Assembly (NCBI GenBank): GCA_026075535.2
Contig: AP026542.1
Location: forward strand, 5,704,001-5,768,000
DNA: 64,000 bases
Direction of reading: 5' to 3'
Source of the DNA: Tricholoma matsutake
Lineage: Eukaryota; Basidiomycota; Agaricomycetes; Agaricales; Tricholomataceae
The notes under the pieces are model-generated. The model was not told the origin of the DNA, searched no databases, and saw only the letters and a list, made by a program, of their open reading frames with translations. The position numbers were made by a program, and so were the translations under genes. Each line of letters opens with the position of its first letter. Position 1 is the first letter of the stretch. This document shows, piece by piece, positions 33,662 to 45,441 of the stretch.

Positions 33662-36600
33662 TCATCGACACGCAGGAGTTCCTGCGTGTTTTGGCAATTC
33701 TTGCCAGTCTCTGGCACCCATTAGTTCCAGATAAGCATCTAGAGCTGCAAGATTGTTGCAGTTCGCTAAAGGTTCCCAAGTGGTGTCTCCCAGACTCCAC
33801 CTGACTTCTAACTGGATGGTACGGCCACACCACTTGTGAGCCATGATTTCTTCGATGTACCATTTGGTGTCATCCGGGGCACTGAAGTCATATGCATCAG
33901 GATAACGCCTGTTGGGAAACAACAAGTCATCGTTAGGGTGGTGAGGCCTTAGTAGGCTCATGTGGAAACACTGGTGTATATGCTGGCATTTCAACTCGCT
34001 GGGAAGATCCAGCACATAGCTGGATTTATCAGGTAAAGCTTGTAGGACCTTGTAGGGTCCCACAAATTTAGGTAGCAGCTTACTTGCGCGTCCCTTTGGC
34101 AATGCAAGATTTTTGGTGGAAAGGTAAACAAGGTCTCCTTGTTTGATATCGGGCTCCTCGCGCCGATGCTTGTTAGCATAGTGCCGCTGAAAGACTCTTT
34201 CAGCGATGATGCTATCATGGGCCATCGCCATGTTTCGCAGTGCATTCATTGCGAAAGTACGCACTCCAGGAGGAATGCGTTCTGTAGAAGTTCTTGCATC
34301 ATGCGAGGCAAGAATCTGTAGTTGATTTCAAATGGGGCCATACCCATTGCTCTGTTAATGGTAGAGTTTATTGCAAACTCTACGAGAGAGAGGAACTTTA
34401 CCCAATCTTTCTGATTGGACACAACGAACACTCGGAGGATTTGAGCGATCGAACGGTTTGTGTGTTCCATTATTCCATCCATCTGAGGATGGAATGACGT
34501 GGACATGAGTATCTTTACATCCAAGATATGGTGGATTTCACGCCACCATTTGGACGTGAATTTAGAGTCTCGATCGCAAACGATTGAGCCAGGTAGTCCA
34601 TGCAAATGGACAATCTCCTTCACAAAGATGGGAGATAGTTGTGATGCTGTCGTCGTCGTGTTCACCGGGATAAGGTGAACCATGGAAGACAGACGACATA
34701 TAATTATCCAAAGGTAGTCAAATCCATCGGACTCTGGGAAGGGTCTGATAAAATCCATTCCAATTGACTCCCATGGTCTCATGGGTGTTGGTAATGAGTG
34801 CAGCTTGCCTCGAGGGGAGCGGTATTCCCCCTTCGAGCAGACGCAAGGTTCGCACGAATCACAGTACTTTTCGACTTCGTATTGAAGTCGAGGCCACCAA
34901 TACCAACATTGGATGTATTCTGATGTTTTCAGAGGGCCAAAATGCCCTACCAGTGTGTGGGCTTGTTCGATGATACAACCATGTAAGGTCGTACCCTTGG
35001 AAGTAGAGGTGGGGATGCAAAGAACATCTTCGCCTCCTCTGTTCTTTCTCCAAATGAAATCATCCCGAATCTGGAAGTCTGGGTGGTCCTTAGGTTTTTC
35101 AAGAACCTTCTTGAAATGTTTGTTGTTGACATATCCCTTGCAGATATCATTGTTCAGGGGGTCTAACTCTGACATGTGAATGTGCAGGTCAGGCCCTTTA
35201 GCCTGAGAGGCATAAATCAAAGGATCATCCTGCGATTGGTTGGTGTCTGAAGGAGTTGTGGTTACTTCTTCCACATTTGCAGTCATTATGGCTGCAGCTG
35301 CCTCACGCTCTTTGACTCATTCTCGAAGAGCTTTTAGTTGTTCACCAACTCGTTTCTGCTGGGAAGCAGCGGAACGAGTTTCAATTACTTGATTTTTGAT
35401 TTCAAGATGTCGATCCCATGGGAGATCCTCGTGGTTGAGGTCGAGACGTACGTCTGTGAAGACGTAGTGTTGGACTAAAGGAGCATCATCCCAAGAGTCA
35501 AATTGGTAGTAGCAGGACAGAGCATCCACTACTTTGTTCAATTTGTCTTTGACATAACGAATGTCAAAGTTGAAACGTGATAGATATTCCATCCATCATG
35601 TTTGCCTAGCAGACAGTCGGCATTGAGTTTGGAAAAACTCAAGTGCCTGGTGATCAGTGATGACATGAATGCACCTACCGATCAGTTTGTCTTCCCACTT
35701 GAGGAGTGCCTCAAGTATGGCAATCGTCTCATGCTCAAAGGTACGGTAGTTCCTTTGAGCATCGGAGAATTTCTTGGACAGGAACCCAGCAGGGCGGCAA
35801 GTTTGCCACTCGGGTCCCTGACCATACATTGCCCCAGTCCCAAAGACTGAGGCATCACAGATCACCCATATTGGTTCAGGTGAATCTGGGTCGATTGGCT
35901 TCAGCACTGGTGTCGTGCAACAGATGTGTTTAATCATCTGGAAGCAATGATCATGCAATGGTTGCCACAAAAAGGCTTGGCTGTTTTTAGTCATCGCAGA
36001 AAGTGGACTAGTGAAAGCACTTATATCTGGCAGGAAATGTGCCAGATACTGCACGAGTCCCAGAAAACGCTGGACTTCGTGATAATTATGAGGAGTTTTC
36101 CACTCTTGTATACGCGCCATTTTATCGCTATCAGCATGTAGGCTGTGTTCGTCAATCATGTGACCAAGACACTCTACCTTTTCAGCATAGAGTTCACACT
36201 TCTCTGCACGAAGGTACAGAGAATGCTCGCGTAGCTTGTTAAACATGAGCTCCAGATGTTTCTGGTGTTCTTTGATCGTGTCACTGAACACAAAAATGTC
36301 GTCCAGGTAGGCATGGACAAATATTCCGATGTAGTCTCGGAATATGGAGTTCATCAACCTCTGAAAGGTTGATGGTGCATTGCAGTCACCTTGTTGCATA
36401 ACAAGACTCTTGTAAACGCCTTGAACAATCAAGAATGCGGTTTTCCAGACATCTTCTGGTGCAACTCGGACCTGCTCATAGGCATCCGAGAGGTCAATCT
36501 TTGAGCGGTACTTCGCTTGAGTGACATCAAGACGAATCAAGTCTTGATCAGGAAATGGTGTAACATCTTTCACCGTGTTAGCGTTATGTTTCACTGCGTT

Positions 36601-37293
36601 GATCACAGTGCGAAGTTTCCCTGTTTTCTTGGGAACTACTAGCATCGGAGCTGCTTGCTCTGCGTGGGCAGGGCGCCACCAGCCTGCCTTGCAGTACTTG
36701 GATATTTTCTCAGCGAGGGGTTTCCTCATTGAGTCTGGACATTTGGGAAGATAGTAGTTATACTTCTTCTTCTCATCCACCAGTGGAATATGGTGGTTTA
36801 TCTCCCTTAAAGGAGGTAGTTTGTCAGGTACTCCATTAAGGATGTCCTGACAAGATTGTTTCCACTCCTCACGGAGGCATGGAAGGTCCTTCTTTGAAAG
36901 AGGTCCTTTACTTTTAGCTTTATCAGCCAGATCTTTGCAAATTGCGAAGAGTACATTGTTCAGGTCATTGACCTGATCTGGCGGAAGTACCGCAGGGATA
37001 GAGGGATTGAACCCGGGAGGTTCGAAATTGGGTCCATCGGGAAATCTATCCCGAGTGAATTCCTGGACGATCTCTTCCAGATCGTCCTCTTCGTCGCTCA
37101 GGGGTCCCTCTTCGGGTCCCAAAAGGATGGGGTCTGAAAGTTTCAGCTTCGATGGACGATGTTTGTCAACATCGTCTATTTCTTCCATTTCAACATTCCT
37201 ACATCTCACAGACGGAGGTTGCACTTTTGTAGAACTTGGACCAGGCTTGTCCGGGTCTTTTTTCCTTCGCGTGGCCGGGTGGCCACGGTCGAG
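33662..37293 (-). pseudogene. Gypsy G pol: RT, RNase H, integrase, chromodomain-like end
   Basis: RT has APMLVVPKKTGKLRTVINA and the active site YLDD (AYLDDIFVFSD near 36310). RNase H has PIWVICDASVFGTGA and ITDHQALEFF. Integrase has the zinc region (HTLVGHFGPLK...CDSCEPC), IGMDFI, VCDRDSKFTSKWW and a third-motif segment FHPQMDGIMEHTNRS. The C-terminal part (GDLVYLSTKNL, FVGPYKVLQ, EVRWSLGDTTWEP) is a divergent chromodomain. TGA codons at 35596 and 35317; a single-base frameshift near 34288 separates the last 200 codons. The frame ends with TGA 33662. Confidence 0.92.
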
Positions 37294-40200
37294 TCACTCA
37301 TCCCTGGGAGGTTGAGGATGCATAGCATGCCACTGGGCTTGCTTGAAAGTGTTAGGGCCCTCGATGATGGTATCAAGGTGTTTGCCCTTGACGTGTACTT
37401 TGTCACGTTCAAAGTCTAATACTATACTGTGTTTTCTCATGAACATGGTGCCCAGAATGGCGTCATACCTATCGATGTTAACAACATCAAAGTAGTGGGT
37501 GTTTTTGATTTCACCGATTTCAAAATTGGTGAATAGTCTGAAGTTGATCTTCAAACGGCTTCCAACAGTGCCCAATTGCAATGGCACCGGTTCTTCCAAT
37601 TCATGGGCTTTAAGGTTCGCTGACACGGCGAACTCAGGTGAGATTGAATCAGACGTGCAGCCTGAATCAAGGAGGACAAAAGCTTCAAGTTCATGAAGCC
37701 TCATTTTCTCCACAAAGCAACGGTTGTCCTTCTCTGAGCGAGGAGGATGGGTTATTTTCTTTGAGGATCTCCTCAAAGTGGTCACGCCCCTAAAGCGTGG
37801 TTTGTTTTTGAAAAGGTTGTCCATCATGATGCCTAATCTTTCAGAAAATGATGGAGATTTCTTCTCCATCTCGTCCTCAGAGTCTTCCTCTGAGTCGGAT
37901 ACCAATTGGGCAGATGGGCAACTATCGGAGTCATACTCCGAAAGGATTTCTTGGATCGCACCAAAGTGCTCTGATCCAGAATATTCACAGGGGTTATCTC
38001 CAGTGTCAGATTCCAAGTTGTACAGTTCACCTTCTGAACTGTACTGAGAACCATCAGGGTTCATGTCTGACAACGCAGACCCATACTCAGAGGGAGTGTT
38101 GTCCTCTGAGTCGCTGTATGCTGCGGTGAGTCGTTCACTTGTCGCAGAGTGCGAATCCGAGTCCCTGGTAGGACTCGAGTGGTGATCACTGCCCGGTTGA
38201 GCACGGGATGTCTGGAGATCAGTCGTAGAGCCTGATCTTTCCCGAGCGGTGTACATCTTAGCCGATGGTTTTGGCTGTCTGTATTTAGGGCAGCCCTTAT
38301 CTGTGGAGTAGTGTGGACCTCCACAGCTGTAACAAGTTGGGGTCTTCTTGTCATCAGACCTTTTGTCTGATTTGGATCTGGAATGTCTGGATGGTTTTCC
38401 TCCAGACGAGCGATGTCGAGTATCACGACGATCTTTGTTATGGCAATCGCTATCGCCGTGACTTCGAACTTCCTTGGTAGGATACTTCGAACCCAGATAT
38501 TTAGAGTTGTCACGATAGTTCTTATTGTGTTTTTGGGAATGATCTCAGGATTGTTCATGAGACTGTTCAGGTGAAGGGTCTTTTGTTTTAGAACTTTTAG
38601 TTGAAGAGGATGCACTCTTCAACTTGGTGGAATCCATTATATGCTTCTTTTCGTTGAAGTGTTTTCTCATTTTACCTATTTCCTCTGCCTGGCAGGCGAA
38701 GTGTAGAATATCTTGCACTGAGCTTGTCTCAGCGGAGCATCCTTTGTCCAGTACAAAGGAGATGATGCTTGTGGGCAACCTGGTCACTAATTGCATTTTG
38801 AACATAAAAGGATCAGGTGCCTGTATCATCCTGGTAGCATATCACTCCAGTTTGTGGTAATAGCCCATAATGCCTTCTTTGGCATTATATTCGACGTGCC
38901 AGAATTTATCGGTTGCATCGTGCATCGCATTTTCATGCACAAACCGGTCGTATAGGCCGGTGATGACTTCTTTGAAAGTCCAGATTGAGTGTGGGCGGTA
39001 TGCACCGTCAATGCTATCCTCAAACCAAGTGAGGGCAGTGTTCTCAAGGAACATCGCCATATATTCAATATGGTCTGAGTCCAGCTCAGGGCCGCATACC
39101 TTGTTCACCTTCAACCACCAAAGAAGGGCATTTAGCCATCTTTCAAAGCTTTCGGTGTCAGGTAATCTGCCATACTTTGATGGATTGGGAACATGGGGAC
39201 CGTTCTTGCCTCCAGTGGTAGGAATTTCTGTCAAGACAGAGACCTTGTTGTCGACCTGTCTATGTATCTTGGTATGGATGTCCCTCAAATATTTTGAGGG
39301 ACGGCGAGAGCCTTTTTCTCGATAAGAATTGGGATGGGAAGATGTAGACCAGTAAGGGCTATTTGGCTCTCGTTGGGTACCAGAATGTCCAGACGGTGTA
39401 TGTCTGGAAGAATTGTGAGTCTGCATTTCTCATCAATGATTTGACGAGTTTCTGTGGGACGCCTCTTCCTCTATCTGGGAAGAATAATTGGTACTGTTGT
39501 CGCTCGACGTGCTATACGTCGAGTTGCTATCACTTCCATTATCATCACCCCCGGATCCATCTCCATCTGGTGGTCCTCCATGGCCTGCATGACTCTGCGC
39601 AGGCCATCTGGAATTTCCAGAGGGTGGGATGTCCCACTTCTGATGGCGAGATGAAGTGTCATCCTTATCCCAAGGTTGACCACCTTTGTTGAAGCGGATC
39701 CCCTGGTCGGGGATCGAGGTGGGATGTCCGTCCTGGATATCGCCATCGTGTATCCTTTGAAGGATGATCCTGTTGTTGTTGATGTAGTGTACCTTCTTCT
39801 TAGAAGGTACTTCACGAGATAACTCGGGGTTTTGTAGATGTGGGGAACCACGTCTATGTGCAGAAGGATCTTCTCGTTCCACAGGGTTGGTGGAACGAGG
39901 TAGGATAGGATTGGGATCTCGTTCCGCTGTGGTGGGATGAGGGATGGTAGGGTTAAATATACTCCTACCGGAAAAGTGTCTGGCATAACTCAATGCCAGA
40001 TCTTTAAGTTGCTTTTCCAACTTAATAGGTTCAAAATCTCTTGCATCCATGCAACAGGTAAACATATCCGTCGCGATCTGAGCAAAGTGCTCAGCTCCAA
40101 ACTCTTTGTCCAATTCATCCTCTCGAGGTTTCTCGAGGGGCTTTTTCTCTTCTCGTTGGCGCAGCCGATCGTTAGTGTTCATAGGCGTTGCGGGCGCTGA

Positions 40201-40710
40201 TGGTGTTAAATCCGGCCACACGGCAGGAAATAATCCAGGTGTATTGTACACCTGGTTGTTGCGGGGAAGATCGATACCACTACCGGGGGTAACCCAGTTG
40301 TTGTTGGGCTCTGGGGTCAATTCATCCAGAGGAGAAAGGTTCAGCAAACCAGGAGGAGGTCCTGGGTTAGGTTGAGAGTCTCGTTGACTGTTTTTCGACG
40401 AGGAAGATTTTCTGGATTCGGGATCACTGTCGTCGGTGTCCTCAACGGTGGCCCGTTTATGGTGTAGTCCGAGGGCAGAGGAATTGATGTTTCTCGAAGC
40501 GGCTGTATGCACTTCGAGGGTATCCCTAGTAGGGGAAACGTTGTCTCTCGAGGTGCTTGTATGCGCCTCGAGTGGATAGGGTCCAGTTACATCTCTCGGT
40601 GCGCGCCAAGGAGAATCTGAGCCTGATGGCGACAGATGAGAGTTACCTTGCATGGCCTGCTTAGGAGCAGGCTTCAGTTTGTTCTTGGTTTTGGCCTTGG
40701 TGTAGGCCAT
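37294..40710 (-). pseudogene. Gypsy G Gag-protease
   Basis: Begins MAYTKAKTKNKLKPA at 40710. A long Ser/Pro/Asp-rich leader of about 430 codons precedes the capsid region (YGRLPDTESFERWLNALLWW, HIEYMAMFLENTALTWFED). The zinc knuckle is CYSCGGPHYSTDKGCP near 38310. An acidic linker leads to a retropepsin with LLDSGCTSD and YDAILGTMFM. One frame throughout, with TGA codons at 39433, 38842, 38545 and 37294 the only stops. The intact polyprotein would continue straight into pol. Confidence 0.88.
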
Positions 40711-40959
40711 GGTGTTGGTCTTGTTGTACAGTCTTCAGCAATGGAGAGAAAAAAAAAATTTGGTCGTAGCAGCAGGCAAAAAGCAAAGAGTCGAGTGCAA
40801 AAGAAACTTGATTCAGGTCCTAGCGACAGATATGCTTCCGTTGCTGATCGCATTGAGAATTTTCTCCCTTCACGGGAGAAGTTCAGGGTCGTGTTGATGA
40901 CGATTGCTGATGGGGCGATGTCGAGCTTAACTCTATACGAGTTTGGGTGTTTAAAAAAC
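40711..40959 (-). other. Gypsy G leader
   Basis: 249 bp between the 5' LTR and gag. No TGG-type tRNA primer site directly beside the LTR; the bases are GTTTTTTAAACACCC on the minus strand. Confidence 0.5.
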
Positions 40960-41157
40960 TGTTGTGAGTTGGAGGGGGGTCCCTTAAAATCACACAGGAG
41001 CTAAACACGAATAACATATATTATTGGGTGTACTCGAGGTGGTAGTAAAGGATTGCTTATGTAAAATAGAAGGCTGGTCCCTTTATAGGGGCCAGCCAGG
41101 TCAATAGCAAAGAAATATAATATATACAAACATGGGGTCAAGCCCCAGGTCACCACA
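40960..41157 (-). repeat. 5' LTR of Gypsy G
   Basis: 198 bp, outer flank CGCAT; partner of 30801-30998. Confidence 0.94.
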
Positions 41158-41848
41158 CGCATCCACTGGGGTATCACCTTTTGTACTCAAGACTGGACGA
41201 TCACCGTGCATGTTACCACCTCTCATCACACCTACGAACACCATATAAAGGGAGGATGTGGCACCAGAAGAAGTGGACGCACGTGCATTCATGGAAGCCA
41301 TGGAAGAGGAAACGAATGCAGCAAAGGACAGCCTCCTCGCAGCAAAACTACACCAGGCTCACTTTGCGAACAAGGAGCGCTTACCTGACCCCGCGTACCA
41401 GGTAGGAGACAAAGTCATGCTCGCGACTGCGCACAGACAATGAGATTACATACAAGCAAAAGATGGACGTGTTGCAAAATTCATGCCAAGGTTCAACGGC
41501 CCATACGAAATCCTTCAAGCTTTCCCTGAAAGCTCCGCCTACAAACTCAAACTACCTCCCACATTGAAGGCACACCCTACGTTTCATGTTGCCCATTTGC
41601 AAACACACGTCCCGAACAACAATACCCTTTTCCCTAATCGCGCCCAGACCGCACCTAAACCACTGGTAACAGAGGATAGCACATCCAAGTATTTCATTGA
41701 CAGGATCCTTGACCATCGACCTAGGGGAAGAGGCCACCAATTTCTCATGTGCTGGAGTGGGTATGGACTGGAACATGACCTCTGGCTACCTCGTTCAGAG
41801 CTTCTCGAGACAGAGGCACTGGCACTCTATGAACTGGAGAATCATTGA
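41158..41848 (+). pseudogene. Gypsy F integrase C-terminus and chromodomain
   Basis: Resumes the pol of F after G (STGVSPFVLKTGRSP). It has YQVGDKVMLATAHR, VAKFMPRFNGPYEILQAFPE, and a chromodomain (YFIDRILDHRPRGRGHQFLM, W-GYGLEHDLWLP) that in chromoviruses targets integration to marked chromatin. In-frame stops: a TAA near 41246 and a TGA near 41444; final TGA 41846-41848, 25 bp before the 3' LTR. Confidence 0.9.
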
Positions 41849-41873
41849 TCTCACTAAATAGGGCATATGTGAG

Positions 41874-42096
41874 TGTAAGATAGTTCCCTCAATTATCTTA
41901 CTACCTCACCAGTTTCCTATCCGCGTTACCTTTTCCCTTCTGGGACATTACTAATATACACAATCACGTGCTCACATATTGACCTCGCGAAACAATGTCT
42001 TAGTTAGTTCTCATTCTCCATTTAATTCATACCAAGTTCCAATTTACTTGTCCCTATTCCTCTAAGTGACCAAGGCACTAGAGTGCTTTTGTTACA
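41874..42096 (+). repeat. 3' LTR of Gypsy F
   Basis: 223 bp; outer flank ATGGG pairs with ACGGG at 25906-25910. Confidence 0.93.
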
Positions 42097-42760
42097 ATGG
42101 GAAGGCTTAACTTGCGCCTGTTGGAAAAGAAAAAACGATTGTGGTTAAATGAATGACTCTTGCCTTTACTCTGCAGTTCCGCCCCCCATCCCCCTCAACC
42201 GATACTCCCCCTGTTCCCCATCTATTCCTCCCATGGTATATACATCCATGGTCCACCCCTTGCTGATGAAGTCCCAAGTCGAGTATGCCAACACTCTCCC
42301 AATAGGGTGTAGGCCATGCAGGGACGGTCCTATGATCGGCCATTGGCAACCTTCCACTATTGGTCTTCCTCCCCGAAGGTTGTAGGTCTCTACCCAATTG
42401 ACAATGGATTGCGCCCTTGACACAAGGCCAAGGTCTGCGCTAAGCAGAGCTGGTGGCGGTACGTCGAGGGCTCAAAAATGGTGCCTGAGTCGCATTGAGG
42501 GTAAGATGGATAGCAGGGCATTCCTGCCGCCAGCAAGAGCATGTGGGGTCCACCACGCAAATCGTCGCGATGAACTCCAATAAGATAAAATGAAGGGGTA
42601 GTTTATAAAGGATGTCGGCTCAAGCCATGAGAGAGGCCCGACAGTGATTAGTGAGGAGGTGTTAGGTAGAATAAAGCACAGTCATAGTGGGGGCACCAAA
42701 TTCCCATGACCAGATGGTGGTGGTTAAAGATCAAGAAGTGGGTTGGCGAGCTTTTCAGTT

Positions 42761-44204
42761 CAATAACTTATGGGGCCCGGCAGGGCCCTGCAAAAAATTG
42801 TAGCAGAGAAAGTGGTCATTGCCTTTTTGGGAAAGTCAAAGCTCATCCTTGTTCTTAAGATTGTTTCTTAGCTTCCACAGGCCTGATTTGCCTCAAATAA
42901 GTTGTGGTGACAGTATGTAGGACCCCTTGCTTGAGTTGTCATATGCAAAATCTGTATTCAGCTTGTTGATCTTATATTCTGTAGTGCAATGTTGACTGCT
43001 CAATGACTCAGTGAATGTTATAAATTTCTACACCATGGCTGACACTCTAGTAGTGATTTGCATGTAAATTTGAACCATAGCTTCTGATTTCTCTTCCAAA
43101 TTACATCAGGATCAACAAAATTTGACATCAGCTTGCAACGAGTCTTGTGCACCTCATAAGAGTGATTGCCAAGCCTCTACAAAGCTGATTTTATGTATCT
43201 AAGGTGCATTTTCATGAGACTGGACCATTTTTATTCAACCACTATTCATCTGAATCTGTGCATCATTGGCCAATGCTCAGAAATGCATCTCCAGTCACAT
43301 TTGTTTATTGATTTCCTTTTTAGGATGCGACATGCACTGAACACGTTTTGAGCTCCATACCACCATTTTCACTGAAATAAACATCTAGAGCATTATTTTG
43401 AATGCTATTCTTAGCAATCTCAAGCCAGATTCACCTTTATGCACCCCCGTCACCTCAATTCGTGTCCTGATATTTTTGCATTTCCTTTTTGGGATAACAA
43501 AATGTCGTCGACTTTACATGAATGTCATTTGGCTTCCACACCACCGTTTCTGCTCAACAAAAGTGTAGGATCACCATTTTGAACACTTCTCATCAACTTC
43601 TTGGGAGCAGAATTTTTAGTTAAGTCCTCATTCCTGAGATCTTCGCATTGAACATGGCAGATTGGAAGGACTAAGCCATTTAAAAAAATTCCACTCTGAA
43701 GACTTTGATTAAAGCATGTATGAGAGTATTTCTTCTCATACAAAGTATACATGAATCATTGTGCATGCTTAGAAAAGTACCTGTACCACTTTTCACTGCA
43801 AGTGATTTGGTGAGGATTGCGAGGCCCCACGATAACCACGTTCATTGATATCATGCCGTGGTAAATATGCCGCACAGATTGCAGGGTCTTTATGAGCCCA
43901 CCATGTTTCTCCACAGCACTTGTTTCAGCACCCCCAACACTGACTTTAGCACATCCTACAACAGCCCCAGCTCTAAGTATTTTCACGATATGCCTGATCC
44001 ACGGCAATGTCATCCAAAAGTCTATGCAGTTAAAAGACTTCGGAAATCTCTCATCACTGCAGGAATGCACCATACCCCAATCCCACAACTTGGGCCTACT
44101 GGCCAAGAACGATTTCTTTCGGCACTAGCAATTCCACCCACCGAATTTGCCACCCCATTTGTCACAACTCCCCTGCTTCTGCAGCCTGGTCAACTACCTG
44201 GCCA
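42761..44204. other. Region before the FunK1 pseudogene
   Basis: AT-rich, with only short ORFs. The part from about 43310 to 43680 is a diverged tandem repeat. An open stretch at 43858-44223 could be the decayed N-terminus of the kinase, but I recognise nothing in it. Confidence 0.4.
43310..43680. repeat. Diverged tandem repeat, unit about 170 bp
   Basis: Segments starting TTTCCTTTTTAGGATG (about 43312) and TTTCCTTTTTGGGATA (about 43482) both continue through GAGCTCCAYACCACC-like or GCTTCCACACCACC text, a TTTTGAA motif, and TCCTGAK-ATYTTYGCA. Similarity is partial. Confidence 0.35.
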
Positions 44205-45441
44205 TTGTGTTCAGTTCACTTGACTCTACTAGCCTCCACTCTTTCAAGAGAACTGGGGTCTGATGTCGTCACAGGTTCTGACCATTTTATTGAGTGCCTC
44301 TTTCCATCAGAGTGTTTGCCATTCCAGATTGATCAATGTGTCTTCCAGGCCCTTGCAAAAAAGGGGTACTGGGATCGCAGCTTGAATTCCTTCAAAAAAT
44401 TGAAATACAGTGAACTAGGCATGCAGGAGTGGTTGAATTTGATTGGAGAGATAATGGGGGTTGCACATAATAAAGCCATTGTGCGCTCCTGGTGGCATGG
44501 CACCTGCAATCTGCCACCTAGCGGTGCTCCCATGAATTGAAAGCCTGATCTTGTTCTCATCAGCCATGATCATTACCAATCACTGCTCAAGTCATTGTGA
44601 TGTGTTGATTGGCTACACATCCATTCCTTTGCTGAGGTCATGACAGAGGCTAGGACACCATCATGGATGATCCACACAATCAACACCAAGTCCTACCTCT
44701 GGTTCATTGTCCAGTTTGATCATCGCTACATCCCCACACTTTCCTTCAACAGCTCTGGGCAGTATTCACTCACATTGACTGATCATGAAGGCCAAATTCA
44801 TTATCATGGAGGATTGTCAATGAGTAGTTTGGAATCTGCCTGACTTTTTCTGACAATCCTTGCCTTTCTCATGTTTGGGGACAATACCGACATTGGGCTA
44901 GATCCCCATTTCATATGCAACCCTAAAACTGAAACACTCGTTGCACTCAATATTGATGGCAGGCGTTATGAAATTGAGGATCACATTTACACATTGGAGA
45001 GCTTCCTTGGTTGAGGAACCAGAGTCTGGACCATGACACAAGATGGTAAACAGTTTGTTCTCAAAGACTCTTGGGTACAGGCAAACTGTGTCAAATGTGA
45101 GGCTGCGCATCTGAAATGTATGTTGGGCATGACGAGATCAAGACATTGGTCCCAACCTTTATTGGTGGGGGTGATGTTATAATTAATGGGATTATGGACT
45201 CGACTGCCAATTATCGTGGCTCTGGACTAGCTGGGACAACCAACGTGTTCATCGCTGTGTTCTCACTAGCACTGTCGGCGTACCATTAACAAGCTTCTGA
45301 TCCAAGAAAGAATTTATCAATGGGTTGTTGACAATTGTTTCTGGTGAGTCCCCTGAACCACCGTTGTGATACAATTCTCACCCAGTTGGCAGCCCATAAA
45401 TACTTGTGTGAGAAGCTCAAGGTTTTACATTGTGATATCAG

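Larger units (their letters stand above)
30801..41157 (-). mobile_element. Ty3/Gypsy chromovirus G with extra ORF3, nested in F
   Basis: 198-bp LTRs at 30801-30998 and 40960-41157 (TGTTGTGAGT...ACCACA), differing at 7 positions, all transitions. An exact 5-bp duplication CGCAT lies at 30796-30800 and 41158-41162. On the minus strand the order is gag-protease, RT-RNase H-integrase, then a long ORF3 between pol and the 3' LTR. The coding frames are interrupted almost only by TGA codons and one frameshift near 34288, so this is a young but silenced copy. Confidence 0.95.
25911..42096 (+). mobile_element. Ty3/Gypsy chromovirus F (contains Gypsy G)
   Basis: LTRs of 223 bp at 25911-26133 and 41874-42096 begin TGTAAGATA and end GTTACA. 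They differ at 7 positions, all transitions. The flanks are ACGGG and ATGGG, a 5-bp duplication with one CpG-type change. Without G the element is 5.8 kb, with gag-pol on the plus strand ending in a chromodomain. Pol is interrupted at 30800 and resumes at 41158. Confidence 0.93.
25631..42760 (-). mobile_element. Poly(A)-tailed retrosequence with 15-bp target duplication, split by Gypsy F
   Basis: GCGAGCTTTTCAGTT occurs at 25631-25645 and again at 42746-42760. Next to the left copy is a 20-base T run (25644-25663), which on the minus strand is a poly(A) tail preceded by AATAAA (25673-25678). Removing Gypsy F leaves about 0.9 kb (25646-25910 plus 42097-42745). This is the signature of LINE-machinery retroposition: a SINE, a 5'-truncated LINE or a processed mRNA. 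The minus strand has an 85-codon ORF (42423-42166) of unknown product. A possible intron (GTAAAG...CCAACAG, about 42172-42121) would argue against a mature mRNA source. No RNA polymerase III boxes were recognised. Confidence 0.75.

Noticed and set aside
32842..33717. 291-codon minus-strand ORF overlapping ORF3 in another frame
   Set aside because: Composition is that of a shifted frame; the ORF3 frame is longer, starts from a better ATG and continues to 31145.
31145..40710. TGA recoded as an amino acid (alternative genetic code) because it is the only internal stop
   Set aside because: ARPC4 uses TGA as a normal stop, the replaced residue is usually Arg and not Trp, and the LTRs show the same C-to-T pattern in non-coding DNA. 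Mutation explains it.
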